Source: an uncultured Spirochaetia bacterium
Lineage (GTDB): Bacteria; Spirochaetota; Brachyspiria; Brachyspirales; Brachyspiraceae
Direction of reading: 5' to 3'
DNA: 46,392 nt
Assembly: GCA_947040495.1 (NCBI GenBank)
Contig: CAMRBQ010000011.1
Span: forward strand, 1 to 46,392
Part shown: piece by piece, positions 1-8,805 of the stretch
How positions within the stretch are numbered: the first letter of the stretch is position 1
Layout: every line of letters starts with the position of its first letter
The notes under the pieces: model-generated
Told to the model about the DNA's origin: nothing
Seen by the model: the letters and a program-made list of their open reading frames with translations, nothing else
The model's database searches: none
Made by a program: the position numbers and the translations under genes

Positions 1-8
1 TCTCCTAA
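1..8 (-). promoter_or_regulatory. Possible ribosome binding site of a minus-strand gene outside the left edge
   Basis: Read on the minus strand, the first bases give TTAGGAGA immediately before the window edge. This looks like a Shine-Dalgarno site for a gene whose start codon lies just outside. No coding sequence of it is visible here. Confidence 0.35.
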
Positions 9-60
9 TATTTTATTATATACTTCTTATTAAATTATGGTCGAATATTTTTTGTTCTAA

Positions 61-150
61 TTAGTATAGCCTATCCAATATGCATTTATAACTTGCAAAT
101 AAAGCCTATATGCCTTGGAGTATCCCTTTAGGGACGCAGTAGTTGGCACG
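61..150. repeat. Dispersed palindromic repeat, copy 1 (with inserted hairpin module)
   Basis: The segment contains TGCATTTATAACTTGCAAAT, then AAGCCTA, then a module reading TATGCCTTGGAGTATCCCTT, then ACGCAGTAGT. The outer parts match the end of the copy at 10320-10366, where AAGCCTACGCAGTAGT is continuous, so the module interrupts the repeat here. The same module recurs at 10250-10271. It can fold as a short hairpin (GTATCCCT / AGGGA). No transposase is linked to it. Confidence 0.6.
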
Positions 151-162
151 GTTATTGCTCTT

Positions 163-236
163 GAGTATCAAAAAAGTGAGGTTCATAGAACCCCAAAAAA
201 ATAATGTTCAATAGAGTATCAAAAAAGCGAGACTCA
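163..236. repeat. Short direct repeat pair
   Basis: GAGTATCAAAAAAGTGAG at 163-180 recurs at 214 with one change (AAGCGAG), and both are followed by a related TCA-ending tail. The spacing is 51 bp. The rest of 237-660 holds no gene I can support. A weak open frame at 426-713 lacks a ribosome site and runs into the tRNA gene. Confidence 0.55.
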
Positions 237-660
237 GTAATAAGATATAAGAATATAGACTTAAGAAGTTTCTTAAGAAGTGCAGAAAAACACAACCACT
301 ACTCTTTTTATTTTTTCATTACAAACTTATAAAAAATATGTTTACACTTTACATTTTTAAAAAAAGTTGCTATTCTGATATTGTATTAAAAACACACTGA
401 ATATTTTTTATAATCAGAAATTAAAATGAAAATCATGTCATTAGGCATGGAGTCTTGTGCTCTAGCAAAAAGAATTGACTTTTTAGGCAATTTATTATTT
501 TCTAAACATTTAGTAAAATATTTAGCTCTTCATAGAGTTTTATTTAGCGAAAGCGCGGTGCATAGAATTGATGTTTTTATCATCCTGCTTCTTGTTTTTG
601 TTGCAACCCTAACAAGTGTTATATGTGCCGCTTTCGATATATTTAGTCTTGTTAAAAAAT

Positions 661-688
661 TTGCTTTTTTTTATTATTATAATATAAT
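661..688 (+). promoter_or_regulatory. Likely sigma-70 promoter of tRNA-Leu
   Basis: A -35-like TTGCTT (661-666) and a consensus TATAAT (683-688) are separated by 16 bp and end 15 bases before the mature tRNA 5' end. The placement fits a short-leader tRNA promoter. Confidence 0.5.
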
Positions 689-703
689 TGTATCCATGCC
701 AAC

Positions 704-789
704 GCCCGGGTGATGGAATTTGGTAGACATAGCAGATTTAAAATCTGCTGGCAGTAATTGCCGTACCGGTTCAAGTCCGGTCCCGGGTA
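704..789 (+). tRNA. tRNA-Leu (anticodon UAA)
   Basis: A complete class II tRNA is visible. The 7-bp acceptor stem GCCCGGG/CCCGGGT (704-710 with 782-788) contains one G-U pair. The anticodon stem GCAGA/TCTGC (732-736, 744-748) encloses loop TTTAAAA with anticodon TAA at 739-741. A long variable arm (GGCAGTAATTGCC) is diagnostic of leucine, and the T arm ACCGG-TTCAAGT-CCGGT is at 765-781. The discriminator is A789 and CCA is not encoded. It reads UUA, likely the major leucine codon in this AT-rich genome. Confidence 0.96.
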
Positions 790-826
790 ATAATCATCAC
801 TTAGCTATAGTTGAGACTATTTTATA

Positions 827-1018
827 ATGATAAACAGCCATGATAAAATGAAAAAGAAAAATTGGATTTTGTTTTCCATTGGTATGTTTTTATTTATATT
901 GGGTTTTATATTTTTATATTTTGTTGGTAGTAAGCCTGAAGGTTTGCTTGGCTTCATGTCTCCTCTAACTGTTTTCTTTGGAATTGTTACTATCACATTC
1001 AGCTTTGTTCTAAATTAA
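827..1018 (+). CDS. Small two-helix membrane protein of unknown function
   Basis: The 63-residue product begins with a basic patch (KMKKK) followed by two hydrophobic helices, roughly residues 14-34 and 44-62, joined by a short loop with GSKPEGLLGF. The arrangement resembles small DUF3098-type two-TM proteins, but I cannot confirm the family. There is no convincing ribosome site before the first ATG. The ATG at 848 (residue 8) is an equally likely start and gives 56 residues with a tidier N-in topology. It lies between tRNA-Leu and the GNAT pair, and nothing there suggests a role. Confidence 0.6.
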   Translation: MINSHDKMKKKNWILFSIGMFLFILGFIFLYFVGSKPEGLLGFMSPLTVFFGIVTITFSFVLN

Positions 1019-1042
1019 ATATATATTATTTTTGGAGGGTCT

Positions 1043-1483
1043 ATGGAAATAAAAATATTTAATAGTTCTAATCCGTACTGGCAGCGTCTTATAGAATTTT
1101 CTAAGATTTCTTCTTGGGATGCAGGTATAAAATTATCAGATAGACTTCTAGAGAATAATTTTTTAGATTGGGAGCGAGCCTGCATTGCTATAGAAGATAA
1201 TAATATCATTGGATACTGCGTGTTTGTAGAAGTTGATTCATGCCCAAAAAGCAAATATTATCCATGGGTTGGCTATGTATTTGTAGACGGCAATCATCGT
1301 GGCAAGCGTGTTAGTGAAAAAATGATTAATCATCTTGGGGCATATGCGAAAGGGCTAGGCTTCGATAATATATATATTCAAACTGGGTTTGAAGATTTAT
1401 ATGAAAGATTCGGCTTTACTCATATTGACAACTTGCAAAATGAGGCTGGCAGCTTAGAAAAAGTATTTGTACGCAAGCAATAA
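1043..1483 (+). CDS. GNAT-family N-acetyltransferase (first of a tandem pair)
   Basis: A 146-residue single-domain GNAT protein, expected to move an acetyl group from acetyl-CoA to an unknown amine. The acetyl-CoA binding motif A is visible as HRGKRVSEKMI (about residues 85-95) on a strand ending YVFVDG, and a C-terminal strand carries YERFGFTHID, typical of motif B. The start is set by a strong GGAGG nine bases upstream. The next gene begins 3 bases after the stop and encodes a clear paralog, so the pair looks like a local duplication translated together. The substrate cannot be read from sequence. Confidence 0.85.
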   Translation: MEIKIFNSSNPYWQRLIEFSKISSWDAGIKLSDRLLENNFLDWERACIAIEDNNIIGYCVFVEVDSCPKSKYYPWVGYVFVDGNHRGKRVSEKMINHLGAYAKGLGFDNIYIQTGFEDLYERFGFTHIDNLQNEAGSLEKVFVRKQ

Positions 1484-1486
1484 AAT

Positions 1487-1942
1487 ATGGAAATAAAAAC
1501 TTTAGAAAAATCTGATAATATATATTGGCAAAAGACAATTAATTTTGCTTATGCAAATATATCGAATGCACAATCTAATATTATTTATAATGCTATGAAA
1601 AATGATACATTTGATGATTGGCAGAGAATATTTATTGCTACCATAGATGATAATATCGCAGGCTTTGCATCATTTACAAAAAAAGACTATTGCCAAACAG
1701 ATAAATATGCCCATTGGATAAGTAATGTTTTTGTCTCTGAAATATATAGAGGTAATAGAATTAGTGAAAAAATAATCTCAAATATAATTTTATATGCAAA
1801 AGGATTAAACTTTGCGAATCTATATCTTCAAACCTCGCATGAAAATTTATATGAAAAATATGGCTTTACTCATATCGATACATTAGAAAACTTTGATGGC
1901 AATATGGATAAAATATATAACTTATGCTTAGTTTCAAATTAA
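1487..1942 (+). CDS. GNAT-family N-acetyltransferase (second of a tandem pair)
   Basis: This 151-residue product is a paralog of the preceding protein and shares MEIK at the start, DWxRxxIA, a VFV...YRGNRISEKII acetyl-CoA motif (residues about 82-98), YAKGL, and YEKYGFTHIDTLE near the end. There is no clear ribosome site of its own in the 3-base gap, so translation is probably coupled to the upstream gene. Divergence between the copies is substantial, which argues for an old duplication with possible change in substrate. The following 90 bases hold no gene before the convergent arsR remnant. Confidence 0.84.
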   Translation: MEIKTLEKSDNIYWQKTINFAYANISNAQSNIIYNAMKNDTFDDWQRIFIATIDDNIAGFASFTKKDYCQTDKYAHWISNVFVSEIYRGNRISEKIISNIILYAKGLNFANLYLQTSHENLYEKYGFTHIDTLENFDGNMDKIYNLCLVSN

Positions 1943-1981
1943 TAATTCAAACTAAAATATCTAATATAAATTAAACTAGCA

Positions 1982-2251
1982 TTATAAATTATCCAGCAAA
2001 TCTATCATAGAAGAAACTGCTTTATTTTTTAATTTCTAAAATACCCAAGCAGCATCCTTTCTAGTATCTAATATATCTGCTTCTTTTAATATATTTAAAT
2101 GTTGTGAAAGGTTCGACTGCTTTACATCAAATTTATCTCGCAATACACATATCTCTTCCTCACAATTAAGTATCTTAACTATTCCTATTCTTAGAGGATC
2201 TGCTAATGCTTTTAATACTTTGACTTTTTTATCTATTTTTATATATTCCAT
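1982..2251 (-). pseudogene. ArsR-family repressor interrupted by an in-frame TAG
   Basis: A small winged-helix ArsR/SmtB-type regulator. The first 71 codons give LKALADPLRIGIVKIL, a recognition-helix region VKQSNLSQHLNIL, and a wing ending DAAWVF. A TAG at 2036-2038 then stops translation. Reading on in the same frame gives KLKNKAVSSMIDLLDNL and a TAA at 1982-1984, the normal C-terminal helix of this family. Relatives usually carry Tyr at the stop position (WVYY/WVFY), so TAT or TAC to TAG is the likely change. It lies 17 bases downstream of the permease gene, which it presumably once regulated. TAG also ends pyrH here, so general TAG recoding is unlikely. A shortened but active repressor is possible. 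Confidence 0.8.
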
Positions 2252-2268
2252 AAATTATTTATTTTTAA

Positions 2269-3297
2269 TTAAAATATAAAATGTAGCAAATTAAGTGCAT
2301 AGCCTATTATTATAACCCCTACAACAACTATAGATACAAATATTGAAAGCAGTTTAATACTCATTATAGATTTAAGCATTGTTATAGAAGGTAGAGATAA
2401 AGCTGCCGCACTAATCATAAATGAAACAACAGTACCTATTGGCACATTTTTATCATAGAAAGCCTTTGCTATAATCATAGATGACATTTCATCTGTATAA
2501 ATTGGAACGCCTATAATTGTGGCGATTATTACAGAAAAATAATTGCTACGACCTAAGATACTTTCTATTATATTTTGTGGAATATAATTATATATAATGC
2601 TTCCAACAGCTATACTTATAATGATATATATCCATATCTTTTTAATCACAGCTAATGTTTGCTGCTTAGAATATGAAAAGCGATTCTTTGAAGCATCATC
2701 AATTTGTTTTGTATCATTATTTAAATTTTTTCTATCGTCAGAAGAGCAACAACATGATTGAGAGCATGAGGGTTTCTCTAATAAAATTTCTTTTTCTAAT
2801 TTTAATTTATCTATAATAATACCACCCACAACAGCAAGAATTATCCCAAGTGACGTATATATTATACCAACTTTTAATCCAAATATATTTATAAGAAAAA
2901 TAAGTGATGCCATATCTATAAGTGGTGAGGCAATTAGAAATGAAAATGATGAGCCTAACGGGGCACCTGCTTTATTTATACCTATGAATATTGGTATTGA
3001 TGAGCATGCACAAAATGGAGAAATGATTCCCATAATAGCTGCGATTATATTTGATTTTATACCCTTATATTTTGAAATCATCTCTTTTGTTTTTTGTGGA
3101 GGAAAATAGCTTTGTATAAAAGATATTACAAAAATAATAACGGTCAAAAGTAAAAATATTTTTATCATCTCATAAAAGAAAAAATTAACACTCTTAACTA
3201 TTTTTAATTCCATATCAAGATTCAAAAGAGAGAATAAGCCATCTACAATATAGTTTATCCATGTCATTTTTATAAATATGTCGAATAATCTTTCCAT
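2269..3297 (-). CDS. ArsP-type permease (DUF318/UPF0718 family)
   Basis: A 342-residue polytopic membrane protein with about eight hydrophobic segments. The family signature FCACSSIPIFIGINKAGAPL is at about residues 95-114, with a second half containing GVPIYTDEMSS. Between the halves a cytoplasmic loop holds a cysteine cluster (CSQSCCCSS, near residues 178-190), likely a metal or metalloid contact. Characterised relatives export organoarsenicals, but many members have unknown substrates. The start is supported by TAGGAG upstream. The broken arsR gene follows 17 bases downstream in the same operon, supporting a metalloid-response role. With the repressor damaged, expression may be constitutive. 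Confidence 0.8.
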   Translation of the reverse strand: MERLFDIFIKMTWINYIVDGLFSLLNLDMELKIVKSVNFFFYEMIKIFLLLTVIIFVISFIQSYFPPQKTKEMISKYKGIKSNIIAAIMGIISPFCACSSIPIFIGINKAGAPLGSSFSFLIASPLIDMASLIFLINIFGLKVGIIYTSLGIILAVVGGIIIDKLKLEKEILLEKPSCSQSCCCSSDDRKNLNNDTKQIDDASKNRFSYSKQQTLAVIKKIWIYIIISIAVGSIIYNYIPQNIIESILGRSNYFSVIIATIIGVPIYTDEMSSMIIAKAFYDKNVPIGTVVSFMISAAALSLPSITMLKSIMSIKLLSIFVSIVVVGVIIIGYALNLLHFIF

Positions 3298-3399
3298 GTT
3301 GCACTCCTAATATTAGAATATTATAATATCAAGGAGACTCTAAATATATTTCTATATAAATATTATAATGTACGACTTAGTGTAACCAGTCTGCAGTAC

Positions 3400-4821
3400 T
3401 TATTTTTTAAAATCTGGTATATATTTTTTCAAAGCAACAATTATTGTTGCTTTGTTCTTATCATTTTTAATATTTTCAAATTTTTCTATCATCTCATCAA
3501 CTTCTTGTTCACTTAATATATCACTATCATTTTTTGCGATAAATAATTTTTTATATGGAGAAGATATTAAAGCATCATCATCCATAAGCACTTCTTCATA
3601 TAATTTTTCGCCTTCTCGAATTCCAATATATTCTATTTTTATATCATCTTCGCTGAGCCCATTTAATGCTATCATATTTTTTGCGAGGTCTAATATACGA
3701 ACAGGTTTGCCCATATCAAGTACAAATATATTGCCATCATTTAATGAAACACTTTTTATAACAAGCCTTGCCGCCTCACGTATAGACATAAAGTATCTTA
3801 TCATATTTGGATCTGTTATAGTAATAGGTCCACCATTTTTTATCTGCTTAGAAAATATAGGGATAACACTACCATTGCTACCAAGAACATTACCAAAACG
3901 AGCTATCTTAAATAAACAATTATTTTTATATCTATTTGAAAAACTTAGAATGATACGTTCGCATATCCTTTTACTCGCACCCATAATAGATGTTGGTCGA
4001 ACTGCTTTATCTGTAGATATAAAAAGAAAATGTTTAATATTATTTTTTATAATTGTATCGAGTAATTTTTTTGTTGCGATGATATTATTTTTTATGGCTT
4101 CTGTCGGGCAATTTTCCATTATAGGCAAATGCTTATGTGCTGCCGCATGAAAAACTATCGATATATCATTGTCTTTTATAATATTAGATATTCTCTCATT
4201 ATCATTAATATTTGATATAACATATGAAAAGCGATTATCTTTTTGATGTTCAAGCATTAAATCGTAAATAGAGTTTTCATTATAGTCTAATACGACAACT
4301 TTTTTTATATTTAAATTCAGCAATTGCCGAACTATTTCACTACCAATAGAGCCCGCCCCACCTGTAACTAATATAGATTTATTATTATAAAACTCATCTA
4401 TCTCTTTCTCATCAAAGCCTATCTCTTCACGTCCAAGCAAGTCAGATGGCTCTATATCTCTAACATTATTGAGTGTCGCCTCCCCTTTTATAATTTCAAA
4501 TAATGGGGGAATTATTCTAACCTTTATATTCGACTTATTTATAATACTAATAATATTTGTTAAATTTTTTGGCTCTATCGATGGTATCGCTATAATAGCC
4601 TCATTAATAGGCTTGCCTTTTTTTGCCATTTTAGATGCATACTTTGGTATATCATCTACTATTCCAATAACATTAAATGATAAAACTTTTTTTGCATTTT
4701 TATCGTCATCAAAGAATCCTTCTATAAAATAATTATCGTGGAAGTTTTCTGTATCCTCAAATTCTTTGGCTATCATTTTTCCTGCAATGCCTGCACCTAT
4801 AATGATAATATGTTTTTTCAT
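3400..4821 (-). CDS. Membrane-anchor-less CapD/FlaA1-type nucleotide-sugar 4,6-dehydratase
   Basis: A 473-residue protein with two Rossmann domains. The N-terminal CoA-binding-like domain begins IIIIGAGIAGK (residues 5-15). The catalytic short-chain dehydrogenase domain begins TGGAGSIGSE (153-162). The active region reads STDKAVRPTSIMGASKR (269-285), with Met280 replacing the usual Tyr and Lys284 retained, as in PglF/WbpM/CapD 4,6-dehydratases acting on UDP-N-acetylhexosamine. Larger relatives carry four N-terminal membrane helices. These are absent, so this form should be cytosolic. It probably feeds a modified sugar into surface glycan or flagellin glycosylation. It follows leuB by 21 bases on the same strand, with no clear ribosome site. 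Confidence 0.85.
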   Translation of the reverse strand: MKKHIIIIGAGIAGKMIAKEFEDTENFHDNYFIEGFFDDDKNAKKVLSFNVIGIVDDIPKYASKMAKKGKPINEAIIAIPSIEPKNLTNIISIINKSNIKVRIIPPLFEIIKGEATLNNVRDIEPSDLLGREEIGFDEKEIDEFYNNKSILVTGGAGSIGSEIVRQLLNLNIKKVVVLDYNENSIYDLMLEHQKDNRFSYVISNINDNERISNIIKDNDISIVFHAAAHKHLPIMENCPTEAIKNNIIATKKLLDTIIKNNIKHFLFISTDKAVRPTSIMGASKRICERIILSFSNRYKNNCLFKIARFGNVLGSNGSVIPIFSKQIKNGGPITITDPNMIRYFMSIREAARLVIKSVSLNDGNIFVLDMGKPVRILDLAKNMIALNGLSEDDIKIEYIGIREGEKLYEEVLMDDDALISSPYKKLFIAKNDSDILSEQEVDEMIEKFENIKNDKNKATIIVALKKYIPDFKK

Positions 4822-4842
4822 AATTAGTATTTTATTTCTTTT

Positions 4843-5937
4843 TTATTTTTTTATATAATTAATTATAGCATTAGCCATTTCAGTTGTACTAACAAGATGG
4901 TCAGTACTATCTTTTGCTATATCTTTGGTTCTAAGCCCATCTTTTATAACATTCTTTACAGCTATTTCTATAGATTTGGCGGCGTCATATTCTTTTAATG
5001 AATACTCTAACATCATCGCAACAGATAATATAGAGCCTATCGGATTTGCAATATTTTTGCCTGCGATATCAGGAGCACTTCCATGTATTGGTTCATATAA
5101 TCCAAGGCTCGTTTCGCCAAGGCTTGCTGAAGGGGCAAGCCCTATTGAACCACATAATACACTCGCCTCATCAGAAATTATATCACCAAATATATTCGAT
5201 GTAACTATAACATCAAAACTATTTGGATTTAATATAATTTGCATTGTAGCATTATCAACATATAAAAAATCTAGTTCTATATCTTTATAATCTTCATGCA
5301 CTTTATTAGCAACTTCTCTCCATAATTTTGAAGTTTCAAGCACATTTGCTTTATCAACAAGAGTAACATGTTTATTTCTTAGACGAGCGGTTGCAAATCC
5401 CAATTCCATAGCACGGGCAATTTCAATCTCATTATATTCTTCTATATCATAGGCATAAGCAATACCATCTTTTTGTAGTCGCTCTTTTTTTCCAAAATAT
5501 ATACCACCAGTAAGCTCTCTAATAATTACAAAATCTATAGCCCCATTTGTAATTCTAGTTTTTATAGGGCAAGCAGATTCTAATTCATTAAATAATTTTA
5601 TTGGGCGAATATTTGAAAATAATCCAAGTTCTTTTCTAAGCCCAAGTATTGCTCTTTCTGGTCTTTTAGCACTAGGAACATTATCCCATGCAGGACCGCC
5701 AACAGAACCAAGTAATACAGCATCGCTATTTTTACAACCTATAATGGTATCATCAGGCAATGGGACCCCTACTTTATCAATAGCCTCTCCACCTGCTATA
5801 AAATAATTAAAATTAAATTTAATATCAAAAGTAACACTCACTTTTTCGAGAACATTAACAGCCTCTTTTATTATTTCACTACCAATACCATCACCATATA
5901 TAACAGCAATATTGTACACTTTTTTATTATCCTTCAT
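4843..5937 (-). CDS. leuB: 3-isopropylmalate dehydrogenase
   Basis: A 364-residue enzyme that oxidises and decarboxylates 3-isopropylmalate to 2-oxoisocaproate with NAD in leucine synthesis. Family landmarks include GDGIGSEI near the N-terminus, the substrate region RPERAILGLRKELGLFSNIRP, RELTGGIYFG, DKANVLETSKLWRE, and the nucleotide-binding stretch EPIHGSAPDIAGKNIANPIG. Length is normal. Other leu genes are not in the window, so the pathway is scattered or partial. It lies in a minus-strand run with the downstream dehydratase (21-base gap) and the upstream reductase (24-base gap). These are probably co-transcribed but not obviously related in function. Confidence 0.95.
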   Translation of the reverse strand: MKDNKKVYNIAVIYGDGIGSEIIKEAVNVLEKVSVTFDIKFNFNYFIAGGEAIDKVGVPLPDDTIIGCKNSDAVLLGSVGGPAWDNVPSAKRPERAILGLRKELGLFSNIRPIKLFNELESACPIKTRITNGAIDFVIIRELTGGIYFGKKERLQKDGIAYAYDIEEYNEIEIARAMELGFATARLRNKHVTLVDKANVLETSKLWREVANKVHEDYKDIELDFLYVDNATMQIILNPNSFDVIVTSNIFGDIISDEASVLCGSIGLAPSASLGETSLGLYEPIHGSAPDIAGKNIANPIGSILSVAMMLEYSLKEYDAAKSIEIAVKNVIKDGLRTKDIAKDSTDHLVSTTEMANAIINYIKK

Positions 5938-5961
5938 ATTTAATTTATTTTTAATTTTTAT

Positions 5962-7107
5962 CTATTTCGATGTTAAATATGTATGAGCAGCTTTAAGAGA
6001 CTCTATTATTTTTAAATTTTGAGGGCATTCATTTTCACATTTGCCACATTCAATACACTTTAAACTATCCTGACCATTTGTAATCATAAATCTTTTATAG
6101 TCATCGCTATGTCTATCTTTTTCATCAAATATTATAGCATTATTATAGGCTCTAAATATAGAAGGGATAGCAACATTAGAAGGGCATGGTAAACAATATG
6201 AACATCCTGTACATCCAACTTTAATTTTTTCAGAAAGTTTTTCTTTTGCCTTTTTATACATAGCAACTTCTTTTTCTGTCAATGGGCTATAATCTATATT
6301 ACTAAATATATCTATATTCTGATTAATCTGTTCCATTGTACTCATACCAGAAAGCACAGTGAGAATCTTTTCATTTGAAACAATATATCTAAATGAACCT
6401 TCTACACTATCATATTCAATACCAAATTCTTTATATACATCTTGCACTAGAGGCATATTTTTTGCAAGAATGCCACCCTTTAATGGCTCCATTATAACAG
6501 TATATATATTCTTAGATTGTGCAAGTTGTAATCCTTTTATACCCGCCTGATATTCATCATCTGTATAGTTCAGCTGAATTTGACACATCTGCCAATCATA
6601 GTCATTTATTATATCTTCAAATACACTATACACATCATGAAAAGAAAAACTCGGATATTTTATTTTTCCAGATTTTAGTGCATAATCAAAGAATTTTTTA
6701 TAATTAAATTTTTTAAATTTTTCAAAAGATTTTTTTTCAAGTGAATGAAGTAAATAAAAATCAATACAATCTACTTGCATCCTTTTAAGCTGCTCATCAA
6801 GGACTCTATACATATCCTCTTCTTTTTCTAATACCCACATAGGTATCTTTGTTGCAATTACAGCCTTATCTCTATAACCATCTTTTAAAGCCATACCAAC
6901 AATATCTTCACTTCTACCCTCATGATATATATATGCGGTATCAATATATGTAATACCATTATCTATAGCATGTCGAATCATATTTATACTTTCTTCTATA
7001 TCCATATCTTTAGAATATGCATATTTTGAATCGTCTGTTACAGGCATACGCATTATACCAAAACCAAGCTTAGAAACATCAAAGCCATCAAAGTTTGTAT
7101 ATTTCAT
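5962..7107 (-). CDS. Aldo/keto reductase with C-terminal 4Fe-4S ferredoxin domain
   Basis: A 381-residue protein with an N-terminal AKR barrel and a C-terminal iron-sulfur segment. The barrel has GFGIMRMP, YIDTAYIYHEGRSEDIVG, the catalytic-tyrosine neighbourhood, and DFYLLHSLEKKSFEKF. Cysteine motifs follow as CTGCSYCLPCPSNVAIP (about 299-315) and CIECGKCENECPQNL (about 350-364), enough for two clusters. Such fusions are common in anaerobes and presumably couple carbonyl reduction to ferredoxin electrons, but the physiological substrate is unknown. The start is supported by AGGGGGA. It is the first gene of a run toward leuB. Confidence 0.88.
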   Translation of the reverse strand: MKYTNFDGFDVSKLGFGIMRMPVTDDSKYAYSKDMDIEESINMIRHAIDNGITYIDTAYIYHEGRSEDIVGMALKDGYRDKAVIATKIPMWVLEKEEDMYRVLDEQLKRMQVDCIDFYLLHSLEKKSFEKFKKFNYKKFFDYALKSGKIKYPSFSFHDVYSVFEDIINDYDWQMCQIQLNYTDDEYQAGIKGLQLAQSKNIYTVIMEPLKGGILAKNMPLVQDVYKEFGIEYDSVEGSFRYIVSNEKILTVLSGMSTMEQINQNIDIFSNIDYSPLTEKEVAMYKKAKEKLSEKIKVGCTGCSYCLPCPSNVAIPSIFRAYNNAIIFDEKDRHSDDYKRFMITNGQDSLKCIECGKCENECPQNLKIIESLKAAHTYLTSK

Positions 7108-7168
7108 TTATCCCCCTAACTATACTATAAACTTGAAAATTATACTAAATAAAAATAGTAATAATTAT

Positions 7169-8641
7169 TTATTCAGAAAGTTTATATTCTATTCTAGCAT
7201 CTAGAAAAGCAGTGTCGCTCCAATATCTTGCAATACGAGTTGTCTTAGATGAATAAACATCCCTCATTACTGAAATACTTTCTTGTGGATTTAACAAAGC
7301 AATATCTTCCATACTTTTTTTATCTTCAGAGATAACTTTAACAATAGCTATTGCTTCAGGCAAGTCTATTATACTACTAGAACTACCAATGCCTGTTTTA
7401 AATACAGCATCAGCAAATGATTTCTCATAGCTATATGGTATAGTAACAGATGTTACTTCATCTTTTGCTGTTGCTCCATAATAGAAATTATTATCTGTAT
7501 AATATTTATAACCTTCGGCTTCTAGTTGTGTTCTATCTTTTGTAGAACTATAGTCAGCCATCATTTTACTTTTCAAATCAACCTTTGTCTTTGCAATTAA
7601 TCTATCATGATTTTTAGAAAGATATTCACTTGATATCATCTCTTTTGATAAATCTGATATTGAACTAGGAAGCCTTACATTATTGACGAGGATAATATAA
7701 TAATTTCCATCATAATACATAGGTTCAAGCAATGTCTTATCTTTTTTCACAGCAAATACAGCCTCAGATATAATAGCTGAAGGCATCTCTTTTGATGTGA
7801 GATATCCTACATTACCACCATTTAAAGCACTTCCTTTATCCTCACTTTTTTCTTTTGCCTTTTGAGCAAACTCATCTATATTCTTTTTCAATGAGTTATA
7901 TAGTACAGAAGAATCACTTGCACTTTTAAGCACTATCCAAGATAAATCTGCCTGAACAAAGTTTGTTACATTTTCTGTAAAGTATACATTTAATTCATCA
8001 TCTGTTGGCACATAATCTCTAACAGTTGGTAGAGCATCATAATAGATAATTTCTATAGAGCGTTTATTATTTCTTTTTAGATATTCAGAAGTAACACTTA
8101 GATCACTAGTTTTTATTGTCTGAAATAATTCATGTGTGAGTGTTTGTACGGAGATATTTTCTCTTATATCATTTTCTATTGCTTTTTTATCGGCATCACT
8201 TGTGTTCTTTACAAATGCATTATAATCTGCCTCTCTAAATGAGCCATCATCATTTAAGAAAAAACTACCCTTAATATTATCTATAATATATTGATCACTT
8301 ACAACTATATTTTTTTTTGCACCATCGTATAGAAGTAATTGGTTCACTGTCATTATAAAAGCCTGATATTCAAAAAAGCCTGAAAGCATATCAGATACAC
8401 CGCCACCCATGGATGCCATGTTTTGTACAATCTGTTCATAATTTCTAGCATATTGACTTTCTTGACTATAGTAAACAGGCCTGCTATTGACTTTACCAAC
8501 AAGTATAGATTGATCAGGACCAGACATATCTGAAAATATAAAATATGCTACCAAAAGTAAAGATACAGTAGCAACAGCAAGCCATTGTAGTGTTTTTACA
8601 AGCGTGCTTTTTTTCTTTATTGGTATAGTTGTATTGGACAT
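7169..8641 (-). CDS. PpiD/SurA-like periplasmic folding protein, N-terminally anchored
   Basis: A 490-residue product with a short basic N-terminus and one membrane helix at about residues 16-36, followed by a large periplasmic part. A SurA/PpiD N-terminal chaperone region begins VGKVNSRPVYYSQE. A central segment near residues 230-320 (LSWIVLKS, GGNVGYLTSKEM, VFAVKKDKT) resembles a parvulin-type prolyl isomerase domain but is divergent. The anchor and order match PpiD, which helps exported proteins fold at the inner membrane. An AGAGG ribosome site precedes the ATG. It is transcribed away from the divergent small gene at 8806. Isomerase activity is uncertain. Confidence 0.72.
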   Translation of the reverse strand: MSNTTIPIKKKSTLVKTLQWLAVATVSLLLVAYFIFSDMSGPDQSILVGKVNSRPVYYSQESQYARNYEQIVQNMASMGGGVSDMLSGFFEYQAFIMTVNQLLLYDGAKKNIVVSDQYIIDNIKGSFFLNDDGSFREADYNAFVKNTSDADKKAIENDIRENISVQTLTHELFQTIKTSDLSVTSEYLKRNNKRSIEIIYYDALPTVRDYVPTDDELNVYFTENVTNFVQADLSWIVLKSASDSSVLYNSLKKNIDEFAQKAKEKSEDKGSALNGGNVGYLTSKEMPSAIISEAVFAVKKDKTLLEPMYYDGNYYIILVNNVRLPSSISDLSKEMISSEYLSKNHDRLIAKTKVDLKSKMMADYSSTKDRTQLEAEGYKYYTDNNFYYGATAKDEVTSVTIPYSYEKSFADAVFKTGIGSSSSIIDLPEAIAIVKVISEDKKSMEDIALLNPQESISVMRDVYSSKTTRIARYWSDTAFLDARIEYKLSE

Positions 8642-8805
8642 TTAAACCTCTTTTAAAATATAAATAATATATCAATATTAAAACATAATATACATTGATT
8701 ATATTATGTTGAAAACAAAAAGTCAATTAATTCAATGCTTATTTGCATTAAAATAGAAATCTTATAGACTATATATTATATAAAAATATACGCATAAGAG
8801 GTATA

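Noticed and set aside
163..236. CRISPR-like or integron-like repeat pair
   Set aside because: Only two copies, no spacer pattern and no associated cas or integrase gene.
426..713. Open frame of 95 codons with a hydrophobic centre
   Set aside because: No ribosome site, unusual composition, and it crosses the tRNA promoter and the first ten bases of tRNA-Leu.
3361..3400. Possible sixth copy of the palindromic repeat (AATGTACG ... CTGCAGTACT)
   Set aside because: Only two short matching blocks separated by unrelated sequence, too weak in AT-rich DNA.
3452..4150. Long open frame on the strand opposite the dehydratase gene
   Set aside because: A shadow of a strongly supported gene, with Ile/Ser/Phe-rich nonsense composition. 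The same applies to other antisense frames, such as those within leuB, argJ and the PIN/TRAM gene.
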